NCBI RefSeq assembly: GCF_003001935.1
Contig: NZ_PVNG01000029.1
Location: 106,933-170,932 of the forward strand
Direction of reading: 5' to 3'
DNA from: Nonomuraea fuscirosea
GTDB taxonomy: Bacteria; Actinomycetota; Actinomycetes; Streptosporangiales; Streptosporangiaceae
Length of the DNA: 64,000 nucleotides
In this document: piece by piece, positions 50,177 through 58,607 of the stretch
How the letters are laid out: each line of letters opens with the position of its first letter
How positions within the stretch are numbered: the first letter of the stretch is position 1
Program-made: the position numbers and the translations under genes
Notes under the pieces: model-generated
What the model was told of the DNA's origin: nothing
What the model saw: only the letters and a program-made list of their open reading frames with translations
Databases searched by the model: none

Positions 50177-51136
50177 CTAACTCTGCAGGGGTTCGTCCGG
50201 CTTGTCCCGGCGTGAGCGCGCACCGGCGGTCAGCGCGTCACGCTGGGCGGAGCTCAGGCGGTCAGGTCTCGGAGCGACGGCGTACGCGCCGCGCCCGGTC
50301 CTCGCCACGGCGAGCGGGTCGGAGAGGGCCGGCCGGCGGCTGATCGCGTCCAGGGCGCCGGCCGCCCGCCGGGCCGGCCAGCCGAGCGCGGCGGCGAGGT
50401 CGGCCACGGTGAGAGGGCGGGCGGCGTGCACCAGCGCGGCCAGCACCGTCAGCCCGTCCTGCACGGCGGCGTCGGTGAGGTCGCTGCCGTGCATCTGCTC
50501 GTGGATCCAGGCGAAGAACCCCGCCATCCGCCCCAGCCGGGCGCCGGCGGGCGTGCCGGCGCCGAAGATCTCGATCCCGTGCCGCGCGGCCGCCGCCACC
50601 TCGCCGTGCGCCCCGGTGTCGGCTTCGAACGCGCGGAGCCAGACGTCGTCGTCGATGACGTACCGCTCCCGGCGGCCGGAGTCGCGGGTGCGCCTGACCA
50701 GCTCCATCCCTTCGAGGTAGCCGACCGCCTTGGACACCGACGCGGGGCTGACCTTCAGCCGGCGGACGAGCTCGGCGGAGGTCAGGTTGCCGGCCTCCGC
50801 GGTGAGCAGGCAGGAGAACACGCGCGCGGGCATCCGGGGCAGGCCGGTCCCGGCCAGCAGGGCCGCGAACCGTTCCACGAACTCGCGTACGGACGCCTCC
50901 TCCCCGGCCGGTGGCTCGCCGTCCTGAGCCGGCCTGCGGCGGCGGGCACGCCGGCCCGCGACCTGCTGGGCGCGGTCGGCGAGGTAGCCACCGGGGGCGC
51001 GGTTGCGTGCCACCTCGCGGCTGATCGTGGAGGTGGGCCGGCCGAGGCGCCGGGCGATCTCGGCGTATCCGAGCCCTTCGGCCAGCCAGCTCGCGATCCG
51101 CCGGCGATCGTCGTGGGTCAGCCTGCCTCCGGGCAT
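50177..51136 (-). CDS. Regulator with IS30-type HTH plus MarR/GbsR domain
   Basis: A 319-aa regulator. Residues 1-50 form an HTH_38 domain as in IS30 transposases (LTHDDRRRIASWLAEGLGYA, then EIARRLGRPTSTISREV). After a basic linker, residues 85-195 are a GbsR/MarR-like winged helix (LTSAELVRRLKVSPASVSKA, VGYLEGMELVRRTRDSGRRE). A third HTH-like stretch follows (PLTVADLAAALGWPARRAAG). No transposase catalytic domain is present, so it is a domesticated DNA-binding module. Divergent from a serine-hydrolase gene; two TTGCAACGAT repeats between them may be its sites. Confidence 0.87.
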   Translation of the reverse strand: MPGGRLTHDDRRRIASWLAEGLGYAEIARRLGRPTSTISREVARNRAPGGYLADRAQQVAGRRARRRRPAQDGEPPAGEEASVREFVERFAALLAGTGLPRMPARVFSCLLTAEAGNLTSAELVRRLKVSPASVSKAVGYLEGMELVRRTRDSGRRERYVIDDDVWLRAFEADTGAHGEVAAAARHGIEIFGAGTPAGARLGRMAGFFAWIHEQMHGSDLTDAAVQDGLTVLAALVHAARPLTVADLAAALGWPARRAAGALDAISRRPALSDPLAVARTGRGAYAVAPRPDRLSSAQRDALTAGARSRRDKPDEPLQS

Positions 51137-51186
51137 CGACTCATCCTCTGCCGGTTCGGTTCACGGGTGCGTTCACCCACAGTACA

Positions 51187-51240
51187 TTGCAACGATCATC
51201 CGGCGTGAATTGCGTTTCCCGTCACTGTTGTTGCAACGAT
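51187..51240. promoter_or_regulatory. Paired TTGCAACGAT repeats
   Basis: TTGCAACGAT occurs at 51187-51196 and 51231-51240 in direct orientation, 44 bp apart, in an AT-rich divergent region (51137-51357). TTGCAA is itself palindromic. They are candidate sites for the neighbouring two-HTH regulator. Confidence 0.55.
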
Positions 51241-51357
51241 TCCGCGAGAGAAGCCAGTTCAACGCCATATATGGCCGCAGATTAATTGACGAGATCTGAA
51301 ACGCTACGTAGCCTTCACTCGCCTGGAAAGATTCGCGGCGGACGAAGGAACCCCCTG

Positions 51358-53013
51358 ATGACACAACCGCTGGACGTGCCCCTGATGCGAGCCCGCATCG
51401 CGGAGTTGCTGGCCGAATACCGCATCCCGAGCGCCACGATCGGCGTCCTCCAAGACGGGCAGATCACCGATTTCGCGCTCGGCGTCAGGAACGTCGCCAC
51501 GCGGGAGCCCGCGACCACCGGCACCGTCTACCAGTGCGGCTCCGTGTCGAAGACCTGGACCGCCCTCGCCTTCATGCGACTCGTCGACGAGGGGAAGGTC
51601 GCCCTCGACGAGCCCGTGCGGACCTACCTGCCCGGCTTCCGCGTCGCCGACCCCGAGACCACGGCCCGGGTCACGCCCCGCCACCTCCTCAACCACACCA
51701 GCGGCATCGAGGAGGGCTACGGAGATCCGGGCGAGGACGACGACGTGTACGAGCGCATGGTGGCGAACATCGCCGACGCGCGGCAGGTCCACCCTCTGGG
51801 CCACACGCACGGCTACAGCCCGGCCCTCGGCTACGCGATCCTCGCCCGCATCATGGAGGTGAGCGACGGCAGGCGGTGGGACGACATCATGCGGGACCGC
51901 CTGTTCGGCCCGCTGGGGCTGACCTCGACGAGCACCAGGCCCGAGCACGTGGACCAGGACCTGGCCGCGACCGGCTACCTGATCAGGTCCCTCGAAGAGG
52001 GGCCCGTCCGCTCACCGCTGACCCACCTGCCGCGCGCCTTCGGCCCCGGCGGCAACATCAGCACGACGGTGGCGGACCTGCTCACGATGGCGCACGTCTT
52101 CCTCAACGAGGGCAGGGCGCCGAACGGGACCGCCATCGTCTCCCCGGACGCCATCCGCGAGATGAAGGGGTCACGGGTCCCCGTACCCGACCCGTACACG
52201 TTCGGGCCGGAATGGGCGCTCGGTCTCATCGTCTGCGACTGGCACGGCCAGACCGTCTACGCCCACGACGGCAGCGCGGTCAGTCAGAGCGCCCGGCTGC
52301 GGATCCTGCCGGAGCCGGGCCTCGCCGTCGCGATGCTGGCGAACGCCGGGCCCCGCGACAGCTTCTACCGCAAGGTGTTCGGCGAGATCCTGTCCGCCCT
52401 CGGCGCGGCCACGATCCCCGGCCTGCCGGAGCCGGACCCGGCTCTGGTGCTCGACCTGTCCAGGTACGAGGGCTCCTACGAACGCCCCGGCACCCGCTAC
52501 GACGTGACGGCGGAAGACGGAAGACTCCACCTGAAACACACCCTGGATCCCATGGAGGCACGACTCCTCGGCAAACCGGACCAGCTCGACCATGAGCTGC
52601 TGCCGATCAGCGACACCCATTTCCTCATGCTCTCCGACGACCCCCTGGAAGACCCGCAGACCTTGGCCCTCTACGAGATGGAGAACGGCGCTGCCCGCTA
52701 CCTCCACCTCAACTGCCGCGTTCATCCGAGAATCGACGAGAAAGGCGCCACCGTGCACGTCATGGCCGTCTCCAGCGTTTCCGACGGCGACGGCTTCTGG
52801 GAATCCGTCAAAATGGCGCACGGCCGGCTTCCCCAAGGCGCCCGATGGACGATGGCCGTGGCGAGCACCGACGGCACCAAGGCGGTGAACGTCATCGTCC
52901 ACGACTCGATCGACGCCGTCAGGCGTTTCTTCGAGGACCACGCCGGCCCCTACGCGACCACGGAATACTTCGAGGCCGACGCGCCCAACGCGGTCGGGCT
53001 GCCGACGGCGTGA
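51358..53013 (+). CDS. Beta-lactamase-fold serine hydrolase
   Basis: A 551-aa class C beta-lactamase/esterase-like protein. GAAGGA precedes ATG 51358. The SxxK nucleophile motif lies in CGSVSKTWTAL (about residue 62), the tyrosine motif is YSPALGYAI (the usual YxN reads YSP), and the third box is HDGS in VYAHDGSAVSQS. The C-terminal 190 residues are an extra domain with SRYEGSYERPGTRYDV (lipocalin-like DUF3471 type) and a further tail. No signal peptide is visible, so it is probably a cytosolic esterase or peptidase rather than an antibiotic-resistance enzyme. It is divergent from the two-HTH regulator. Confidence 0.9.
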   Translation: MTQPLDVPLMRARIAELLAEYRIPSATIGVLQDGQITDFALGVRNVATREPATTGTVYQCGSVSKTWTALAFMRLVDEGKVALDEPVRTYLPGFRVADPETTARVTPRHLLNHTSGIEEGYGDPGEDDDVYERMVANIADARQVHPLGHTHGYSPALGYAILARIMEVSDGRRWDDIMRDRLFGPLGLTSTSTRPEHVDQDLAATGYLIRSLEEGPVRSPLTHLPRAFGPGGNISTTVADLLTMAHVFLNEGRAPNGTAIVSPDAIREMKGSRVPVPDPYTFGPEWALGLIVCDWHGQTVYAHDGSAVSQSARLRILPEPGLAVAMLANAGPRDSFYRKVFGEILSALGAATIPGLPEPDPALVLDLSRYEGSYERPGTRYDVTAEDGRLHLKHTLDPMEARLLGKPDQLDHELLPISDTHFLMLSDDPLEDPQTLALYEMENGAARYLHLNCRVHPRIDEKGATVHVMAVSSVSDGDGFWESVKMAHGRLPQGARWTMAVASTDGTKAVNVIVHDSIDAVRRFFEDHAGPYATTEYFEADAPNAVGLPTA

Positions 53014-53014
53014 A

Positions 53015-53048
53015 TGCCGGGGGCCCGTACGCCTACGGGCTCCCGGCA
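53015..53048. terminator. Bidirectional terminator hairpin
   Basis: TGCCGGGGGCCCGTA (53015-53029) and TACGGGCTCCCGGCA (53034-53048) form a 15-bp stem with a single G-U pair and a 4-nt loop. It fits exactly between two convergent stop codons. Confidence 0.8.
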
Positions 53049-53060
53049 CGAACAGACCGG

Positions 53061-53645
53061 TCAGGACATCGTCTCCAGCTCGGCCCGCGTCACTTTGATG
53101 GTGTTCTCCGGCAGCGGCGCCGGATTGTTCGAGGCGTCCAGCGGATATTTGGCCTGCACGGGATTGAGCAGTGCCGCCGGAGAGTCGGGGAAGGTCTCCA
53201 GGAACAGGACGTAACCGCTGTCCTGCTTCAGCCCGCTGGTGTGCTCCTCCTCATAGGTGACGCCGTCGAAGACTCCGCCGAGCTCCTTGACCTCGATGGT
53301 CTGACCCACCTCGGCCTCGCCCTTGAACACCTTCAGCACCTGGGCGGTGGAGACGGTGATGACCGTGGGCGGCGGCTCGGGCTGATCGGCGGCCACCTCG
53401 GCGGGAGCCCCGGCCTCGGGGTTGAGCTGCGGGTCCGTCGTCGTGGGGTCGGGCGCCGTCACCTCCTGCAGGTAACGCGGCGCTCCGACGATCCGGGCCT
53501 CGACGACCAGGCTCGCCTTGTCGAAGAGCGCGCCGGCGCTCTCGTACTGGGGATAGTCGGCACGGTAGAGCACGGGTTCGTCGTGGGACGAGCACGCGGT
53601 CACGAAGAGCGCGGTCAGGACGAGCGCGCCGAGACGTCGTAGCAC
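53061..53645 (-). CDS. Exported lipoprotein of unknown function
   Basis: A 194-aa protein from GTG 53645, where AGGAGG lies 7 bp upstream; the longer frame overlaps the protease gene. The signal LGALVLTALFVTAC is a lipobox with Cys near residue 18. The mature part is acidic, with a Pro-rich loop (NPEAGAPAEVAADQPEPPPT), then VITVSTAQVLKVFKGEAEVG and the strand GYVLFLETFPDSPA. No family is recognised, but the VLKVFKG...G pattern occurs in small actinobacterial lipoproteins encoded next to metalloproteases. It is the second gene of a two-gene unit with the secreted metalloprotease, 13 bp apart, and may be its chaperone, inhibitor or substrate (inference). Confidence 0.8.
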   Translation of the reverse strand: MLRRLGALVLTALFVTACSSHDEPVLYRADYPQYESAGALFDKASLVVEARIVGAPRYLQEVTAPDPTTTDPQLNPEAGAPAEVAADQPEPPPTVITVSTAQVLKVFKGEAEVGQTIEVKELGGVFDGVTYEEEHTSGLKQDSGYVLFLETFPDSPAALLNPVQAKYPLDASNNPAPLPENTIKVTRAELETMS

Positions 53646-53658
53646 CGGACGGCCTCCT

Positions 53659-54183
53659 TTAGTAATAGGCGTTGACGTCGCTGACATCGTGCGGCTGGGG
53701 TTTCGTCATCGAGTTGCGGTTGCGGCTCGTGTTCATGATCGACGTGCCCGAGTTGTGCGCGAGGTTCAGCGCGTGCCCGAACTCGTGGACGAGCGTGCTG
53801 GTGACGAAGTTGGCGAAGTTCGAGGCGTCCCGGTTGATGGTGCGGGAATTCAGCTTGATGTACATGCACATGCCGCCGCACCGCTGGTAGAGCCCGTACC
53901 AGGTGTTGCTGTACGACTTCGCCGTGATGGTGGAGCCCGAATTCGAGTTCTTGTAGAAGTTGGCCGGGCTGGACGTGGCGTTCCAATTGGACAGCGCCTT
54001 GTTCATCGGCGTCTGCCACGCGCTGTTGTAACTGTAGGGGCGGAGATGAATGCTGGCGATGTCCTGGCCGGTTCCGTTCCAGTGGGCGAACGCCGGATTG
54101 GCGTTCGTCGTCAGTATCAACCCCAGCACGGCGGCGGTGGCGAGCCCCCGTCGTGCGGTGCGTCCCAGCGCTTTCGAAGGCAT
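53659..54183 (-). CDS. Secreted minimal zinc metalloprotease (metzincin)
   Basis: A 174-aa exported protein. The signal peptide ends near residue 33 (NANPAFAHW). The mature part of 140 residues holds the zinc site HEFGHALNLAH (HExxHxxxxxH) with the Met-turn SIMN following, so it is a metzincin of matrixin/M10 style with almost nothing but the core. It is rich in Asn, Ser and Thr, unlike most genes here, and has one Cys pair (CGGMC). There is no propeptide or C-terminal targeting domain. It probably cleaves peptides outside the cell. Together with the following lipoprotein gene it makes a two-gene operon. Confidence 0.9.
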   Translation of the reverse strand: MPSKALGRTARRGLATAAVLGLILTTNANPAFAHWNGTGQDIASIHLRPYSYNSAWQTPMNKALSNWNATSSPANFYKNSNSGSTITAKSYSNTWYGLYQRCGGMCMYIKLNSRTINRDASNFANFVTSTLVHEFGHALNLAHNSGTSIMNTSRNRNSMTKPQPHDVSDVNAYY

Positions 54184-54484
54184 GTCGAAAGGTCACTCCC
54201 TGCGTGTCCGAGAATGCTGCGCCTGAATGCGGGAGACCGAGTCTGATAAACCCGGGAAAAGGTAAGGCCCAACGGGCGGGGAGAGAAAGGAAAAAGCTTT
54301 TCGAAGAGCTTGGAAGGGAGTATGCGAGCCTGCATGATCACGTGTCAAGAAGACCGTGAGCTAAACGATCGCCAGGCCCGCCGGCGGTCGCGCGACGCCG
54401 GACGGCAACCGGCCGGAGTGGTCGCGCGACGCGGAGAAGCCGGCGAGCCGGCCGGGGTGGTCGCGGAAGCCGGACCGGGAGCGG
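54184..54484. other. Intergenic region upstream of the metalloprotease
   Basis: 301 bp without a recognisable gene. The half next to the protease gene is AT-richer and holds the near-perfect dyad AAGCTTTTCGAAGAGCTT (54293-54310), possibly an operator. The other half contains GTGGTCGCG-type short repeats (about 54385-54470) next to the TetR gene end. Confidence 0.5.
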
Positions 54485-55063
54485 TCAGCTCGCGCGGACG
54501 CGGAGTCCTTCCAGCATGACGGTGAGGAAGCGGCGGCCCGCCGCCGCGCGGTCCTCGGCGCACGCGGCGGGGTGCACGGACGCCGCGTACACCACCCCGC
54601 ACATCAGCGGCACCACATGATCCTGCGTCACGCCGGGATCGACGGCGCCCGCCGCGCGCGCCCGGTCCAGGATCCGCCCGGACAGGTCGGCCAGCCGTCG
54701 CTTCAGCTCGGCCGTGTGCGGCAGGACGTTCACGGGCGCGGCGAACACCGGGGAGAGCGAGGCGTCGGCGAGCAGCGCGTCGACGGAGGCGTACAGGAAG
54801 TCGCGCAGCCCCGCGTAGGGGTCGTCGCCGGCCAGCGCCCGTTCGGCCTGCCCGAGCAGCGCCTCGAAGCCGGGGATGGCGACGGTCTCGACCAGCGCCT
54901 CCGGGGTGGGGAAGTGGCGGTAGACGGTGGCCACCCCGACCGAGGCGGCCCGCGCGACGTCGTTGAGCTGGATCGGCGTCCCCTCGTCCACGAACCGGCG
55001 GCCCACCTCGACGATGCGGTGCCAGTTGCGGGCGGCGTCCTTGCGCAGCGGGGCGGTGGTCAT
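54485..55063 (-). CDS. TetR-family transcriptional repressor
   Basis: A 192-aa TetR regulator. ATG 55063 follows a TATGCT -10 box by 7 nt, which indicates a leaderless transcript. The HTH (residues 28-60) has PIQLNDVARAASVGVATVYR followed by HFPTPEALVE. The C-terminal SCP/TetR_C domain follows. It is divergent from an alpha/beta-hydrolase gene. The two near-identical 15-bp dyads in the shared region (55079-55093 and 55111-55125) are its probable operators, so it controls the hydrolase and itself. The ligand is unknown. Confidence 0.93.
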   Translation of the reverse strand: MTTAPLRKDAARNWHRIVEVGRRFVDEGTPIQLNDVARAASVGVATVYRHFPTPEALVETVAIPGFEALLGQAERALAGDDPYAGLRDFLYASVDALLADASLSPVFAAPVNVLPHTAELKRRLADLSGRILDRARAAGAVDPGVTQDHVVPLMCGVVYAASVHPAACAEDRAAAGRRFLTVMLEGLRVRAS

Positions 55064-55070
55064 GGTCACC

Positions 55071-55125
55071 AGCATAACCGGATGACTCATCCGCTTGTGT
55101 TACGGTGAAACGGATATGTCATCCG
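55071..55125. promoter_or_regulatory. TetR operators and divergent promoters
   Basis: CGGATGACTCATCCG (55079-55093) and CGGATATGTCATCCG (55111-55125) are two dyads with the same CGGAT/ATCCG ends, 32 bp apart. Minus strand: -10 TATGCT at 55076-55071, leaderless for the TetR gene. Plus strand: a TACGGT -10 at 55101-55106 lies between the operators. Confidence 0.75.
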
Positions 55126-55167
55126 CTTCTTCGGAAGCGACCACTGCCGACGCTTCTGGAGACTCCT

Positions 55168-56058
55168 GTGCCCTTCACCGTGACCGACGTTCCCCATCTG
55201 CCCGACGGCTTCACCGGCACCTTCACCAGCCGGACCGCCGAGGTCGACGGGCTGACCCTGCACGCGGTGACCGGCGGGCGCGGCCCGGCGTTGCTGCTGC
55301 TGCCCGCCTGGCCGCAGTTCTGGTACGGCTGGCGGCTGGTGATGCCGGCCCTCGCCGAGCACTTCACGGTCGTCGCGGCCGACGTGCGCGGCGTCGGCGC
55401 CAGCGACAAGCCCGCCACCGGCTACGACCCGGTGACGCTGGCCGCCGACATGGCCGGGCTGATGACCGCCCTCGGGCATGAGCGCTTCGCCGTCGCCGGC
55501 CATGACCTGGGCATGATCGTCGGGTACGCGCTCGCCGCCGGCCACCGTGACCGGGTCACCCGGCTCGCCGTGGCGGAGGCCATCCTCCCGGGCCTGTCGC
55601 CGATGCCGCCGCTACTCATGGAGCCCGCCCTCAACGAGTACCTCTGGCACTTCGTCTTCAACCGGCTGCGGGACATCAACGAGCGGATGGTGGCCGGACG
55701 GGAGGAGATCTACTTCGGCCACCAGTTCGCCTCGAAGGCGGCCACGCCGGACGCGATCCCGCCGCACGCGGTGGACGTCTACGTCGACGCGCTGCGCGAC
55801 CCCGCGGCGCTGCGCGCCAGCTTCGCCTTCTACCGGGCGGAGGAGTCGGTGGCGCAGATCGCCGACCTGGCGCGTACACCGCTGACCATCCCCGTGCTGG
55901 CCGCCGCGGGGGAGCGCGGCTCGGGCGCCGCGGTCGAGCAGGTCATGCGGAAGGTCGCGGACGACGTGACCGGCGCGCTGGCGCCGGACGCGGGTCACTT
56001 CCTGCCGGAAGAGGCGCCCCGGTGGACCGCCCGCACCCTCATCGGCTTCTTCGGCTGA
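55168..56058 (+). CDS. Alpha/beta-hydrolase (epoxide-hydrolase-like)
   Basis: A 296-aa cytosolic hydrolase. GTG 55168 is favoured with GGAG six bases upstream. The oxyanion region is LLLPAWPQFWYGWR, the nucleophile is Asp in AGHDLGMIVG (GHDxG, as in epoxide hydrolases and haloalkane dehalogenases), and the catalytic His is in DAGHFLPEEAPR. The cap domain lies between about residues 130 and 220. It is under control of the divergent TetR repressor and is probably co-transcribed with the following esterase gene, 35 bp downstream. Confidence 0.93.
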   Translation: MPFTVTDVPHLPDGFTGTFTSRTAEVDGLTLHAVTGGRGPALLLLPAWPQFWYGWRLVMPALAEHFTVVAADVRGVGASDKPATGYDPVTLAADMAGLMTALGHERFAVAGHDLGMIVGYALAAGHRDRVTRLAVAEAILPGLSPMPPLLMEPALNEYLWHFVFNRLRDINERMVAGREEIYFGHQFASKAATPDAIPPHAVDVYVDALRDPAALRASFAFYRAEESVAQIADLARTPLTIPVLAAAGERGSGAAVEQVMRKVADDVTGALAPDAGHFLPEEAPRWTARTLIGFFG

Positions 56059-56093
56059 CCGCCCGCACGACACGACAGGAAAGGCAGGACCGG

Positions 56094-57023
56094 ATGACCC
56101 GGCACACCATCGAGGCGGGCGGCAGGCCGCGCACCTACACCGTGGTCGGACCGCGGGACGGCGCGGACGCACGCGCCCTCTACCTGATCTTCCACGGGTC
56201 CCGGCAGACGGGGGCCAAGCACCGGGCGTTCACCGGCGGCGCCTTCGACGCGCCGGCGGAGCGCGGCTCGGCGGTGGTCGTCTATCCCGACGGCCACAAG
56301 GGGAACTGGAACGACGCCCGCCGCTCCAGCGCGTTCCCGGCCAGGCTGGAGAACGTGGACGACGTCGCGTTCACCCGGGCGCTGATCGGCGAGCTGACCG
56401 TCAGCCACCGGATCGACCCGGGGCGGGTCTTCGCGGTGGGCTACTCCAACGGCGGGCAGATGGTGATGCGGCTGGCCCACGAGGCGCCGGAGCTGATCGC
56501 GGGAGCGGCGGTGATCGCGGCCACCATGCCCGCGCCGGAGGACTTCCTGCTGGCCGGCGCGCCGCCCGTGCCGATGCCGGTGCTGCTGGTCCACGGCACG
56601 AAGGACCCGATCATCCGGTACGAGGGCGGCCGGCCGAGCTGGTGGGTGCGGACCGTGTTCAAGGTCGGCGGGCAGAGCCTGTCGATGCCGCGGACCGCGG
56701 CCTACTTCGCCGCCCGCAACGGCATCACCGCCGAACCCGTCAGCACGACGCTGCCGCACCGGCCCGGCTCCACTGGCCGGACGACGGTCGAACGCACCGA
56801 GCACCGGCAGGAGGGGCGGCCGCCGGTGGTGCTCTACACGGTGCACGGCGGCGGCCACACCATCCCCGGCCCCGCCAAGGGGCCCGCCGTGATCGGCAGG
56901 ACCAACCAGGACGTGAGCACCGCCGACCTGGTCGCTGGCTTCTTCGAGGACGTCAGGAGACGGCCGGAACCGGTCAGGAACCGGGCCGCAGATTCCGCCG
57001 GGCCCACTCCTCGAACGTCGTAA
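56094..57023 (+). CDS. Esterase of PHB-depolymerase/LpqC type
   Basis: A 309-aa alpha/beta-hydrolase. YLIFHGSRQTGAKHRAFTGG is the oxyanion part, GYSNGGQMVMRLA carries the nucleophile Ser (GxSxG), LLVHGTKDPIIRY the acid Asp, and VHGGGHTIPGP the His. No signal peptide is visible. It follows the epoxide-hydrolase-like gene at 35 bp in the same operon. Its last 50 bp overlap the convergent NmrA-type gene. Likely substrates are short esters (aromatic or hydroxyacyl); the exact one is unknown. Confidence 0.9.
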   Translation: MTRHTIEAGGRPRTYTVVGPRDGADARALYLIFHGSRQTGAKHRAFTGGAFDAPAERGSAVVVYPDGHKGNWNDARRSSAFPARLENVDDVAFTRALIGELTVSHRIDPGRVFAVGYSNGGQMVMRLAHEAPELIAGAAVIAATMPAPEDFLLAGAPPVPMPVLLVHGTKDPIIRYEGGRPSWWVRTVFKVGGQSLSMPRTAAYFAARNGITAEPVSTTLPHRPGSTGRTTVERTEHRQEGRPPVVLYTVHGGGHTIPGPAKGPAVIGRTNQDVSTADLVAGFFEDVRRRPEPVRNRAADSAGPTPRTS

Positions 57024-57882
57024 GAGGCAGTCCGAGGGCCCGCGCGTACTCCGGACGAGCGGGCTGACTGCGGTGGTTGGCGTTCGCCTGCCCGAAGCCC
57101 ATGTCGGGCATCCCCGCCGCGACCGCCTCCTCCGGGGTCATGTCGGGCGCGGTCAGCTCGACGCCCAGGTGGCGGGAGAGGATCTCGGCGATGGCCGTCA
57201 TCGACTGGATGTCGCCGGCCAGCTCCAATTCGACCCGGTCGAACCGCTCGGGCTCGGTGATGGCCGTGGCCGCCGCCACGCCGATGTCGTGCACGGCGAT
57301 GAGACGGAGCTCGGTGGTGGGCTTCAGCAGGGTCACCAGCCCGTTCTCGACCCCTCGGGGGAACAGGATCCGCACGGAGGGGCGGATGTTCTCCATGAAG
57401 AAGGCCGGCTTGAGGATCGTCCAGCGCTCGAAGCCCGCCTCCCGCACCCGGTCCTGGATGCCGGCCTTCGCGGTGTAGTAGGGCTCCATCCAGGCCCAGT
57501 CGTCCTTGACCCAGCTGGTGTGCTGGCCGGCTCCGGAGACGGAGGTGTGCACGAAGTGCGGCACGCCGGCGGCCCGCGCCGCCTCGATCAGGTTGACGGC
57601 CTGCTCCACCTCGCCTTCGAAGGCGCGCCCGTTCATGTCGGGCATCTGGACGGAGAAGACGGCGCGAGCTCCCTCGGCCGCCTTCTTGAGCGAGTCGCGG
57701 TCGTCGAGGTCGCCTCGCACCAGTTCGGCGCCGAGCGCCTCGACGGCCTTCGCCCGGTCGCCGGCGGGGTCGCGGACCAGCGCCCGTACGGGGACGCCGG
57801 CCGCGAGCAGGGCGCGGGCGGTGGCGCCGCCTTGCAGGCCGGTGCTGCCGATGACCAGGGCGGGTGCGGATTGTGCGGACAT
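56974..57882 (-). CDS. NmrA-like NAD(P)-binding protein
   Basis: A 302-aa atypical SDR of the NmrA/HSCARG group. The N-terminal GxxGxxG motif is VIGSTGLQGGATARAL, with the Arg that selects NADPH in RALVRDP. A YTAK stretch stands where SDRs carry YxxxK, but the Ser-Tyr-Lys triad is incomplete, as usual for NmrA-type sensors. GGAGGAGAACC precedes ATG 57882. It is divergent from a TetR gene with a perfect 21-bp palindrome between them. It may be a redox sensor or quinone reductase; both activities occur in this family. Confidence 0.9.
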   Translation of the reverse strand: MSAQSAPALVIGSTGLQGGATARALLAAGVPVRALVRDPAGDRAKAVEALGAELVRGDLDDRDSLKKAAEGARAVFSVQMPDMNGRAFEGEVEQAVNLIEAARAAGVPHFVHTSVSGAGQHTSWVKDDWAWMEPYYTAKAGIQDRVREAGFERWTILKPAFFMENIRPSVRILFPRGVENGLVTLLKPTTELRLIAVHDIGVAAATAITEPERFDRVELELAGDIQSMTAIAEILSRHLGVELTAPDMTPEEAVAAGMPDMGFGQANANHRSQPARPEYARALGLPLTTFEEWARRNLRPGS

Positions 57883-57901
57883 GGTTCTCCTCCGGGAAAC
57901 G

Positions 57902-57922
57902 AAACGGCGGGGCCCGCCGTTT
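57902..57922. promoter_or_regulatory. 21-bp palindromic operator
   Basis: AAACGGCGGG, a central G, and CCCGCCGTTT form a perfect 10-1-10 dyad between the NmrA-like gene and the TetR gene. It is the natural operator candidate for the TetR protein. A TACGAT -10 for the TetR gene is at 57932-57937. Confidence 0.8.
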
Positions 57923-57977
57923 ACGGATTGGTACGATACGGAGGCCCCCGCCAGTTAGCAAGTTCGGAGATGACGCC

Positions 57978-58601
57978 ATGACCGTCAGGCGTGCGGACGC
58001 CCAGCGCAACTACGCGCGCATCCTCGCCGTGGCCGAGGCCGAGGTGGCCGCGCACGGCGCGGAAGCCTCCCTGGAACAGATCGCCCGCGTCGCGGGAGTC
58101 GGCTCGGCCACCGTGCGGCGGCACTTCCCCGGCCGGCGGGCGATGTTGCAGGCGGTCTTCCACGAACGGGTCGAGGCGCTGTGCGCCCGCGCCGGGGAGC
58201 TGGAGGGGGCGGCCGACGCGCGGGCGGCGTTGCTGGAGTGGCTGGGCGCGCTCACCACGTACGCCGCCTCCGCGCGGGGGATGGCCGACGTGCTGGTCCC
58301 CGACGGCCAGGCCGGGGCCGATCACGCGAACGCCTGCGCGGCCCAGATCGGCGGAGCGGTCGAGCCGCTGGTGCGCAACGCGGCGAAGGCCGGCGCGGTG
58401 GGGCAGGACGTGACGGTCGCCGACCTCGTCGCGCTGGTCACGGGCATCGCGCTGGCCACGGAGCGCCACCCCGACCCGGTCGCCGAGGCGCACCGGCTGC
58501 TCGCCCTGGCCGTCCAGGGGATCAGCCCCCGCCTTCCCGGGAACGACGACGGGACGGCGGCGGACCAGGTCCGCCACCGCCCCGCTCAGGAGGTGCGTTA
58601 G
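57978..58601 (+). CDS. TetR-family transcriptional repressor
   Basis: A 207-aa regulator. GGAG lies 8 bp upstream of ATG 57978. The HTH (about 25-58) reads SLEQIARVAGVGSATVRRHF. The C-terminal domain is typical of the TetR_C_33/YfiR-like group. It is divergent from the NmrA-like gene, and the perfect dyad at 57902-57922 is its probable site, so it controls that gene and itself. It ends convergent to the MHS-type transporter gene with only 6 bp between. Confidence 0.93.
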   Translation: MTVRRADAQRNYARILAVAEAEVAAHGAEASLEQIARVAGVGSATVRRHFPGRRAMLQAVFHERVEALCARAGELEGAADARAALLEWLGALTTYAASARGMADVLVPDGQAGADHANACAAQIGGAVEPLVRNAAKAGAVGQDVTVADLVALVTGIALATERHPDPVAEAHRLLALAVQGISPRLPGNDDGTAADQVRHRPAQEVR

Positions 58602-58607
58602 CCGCCG

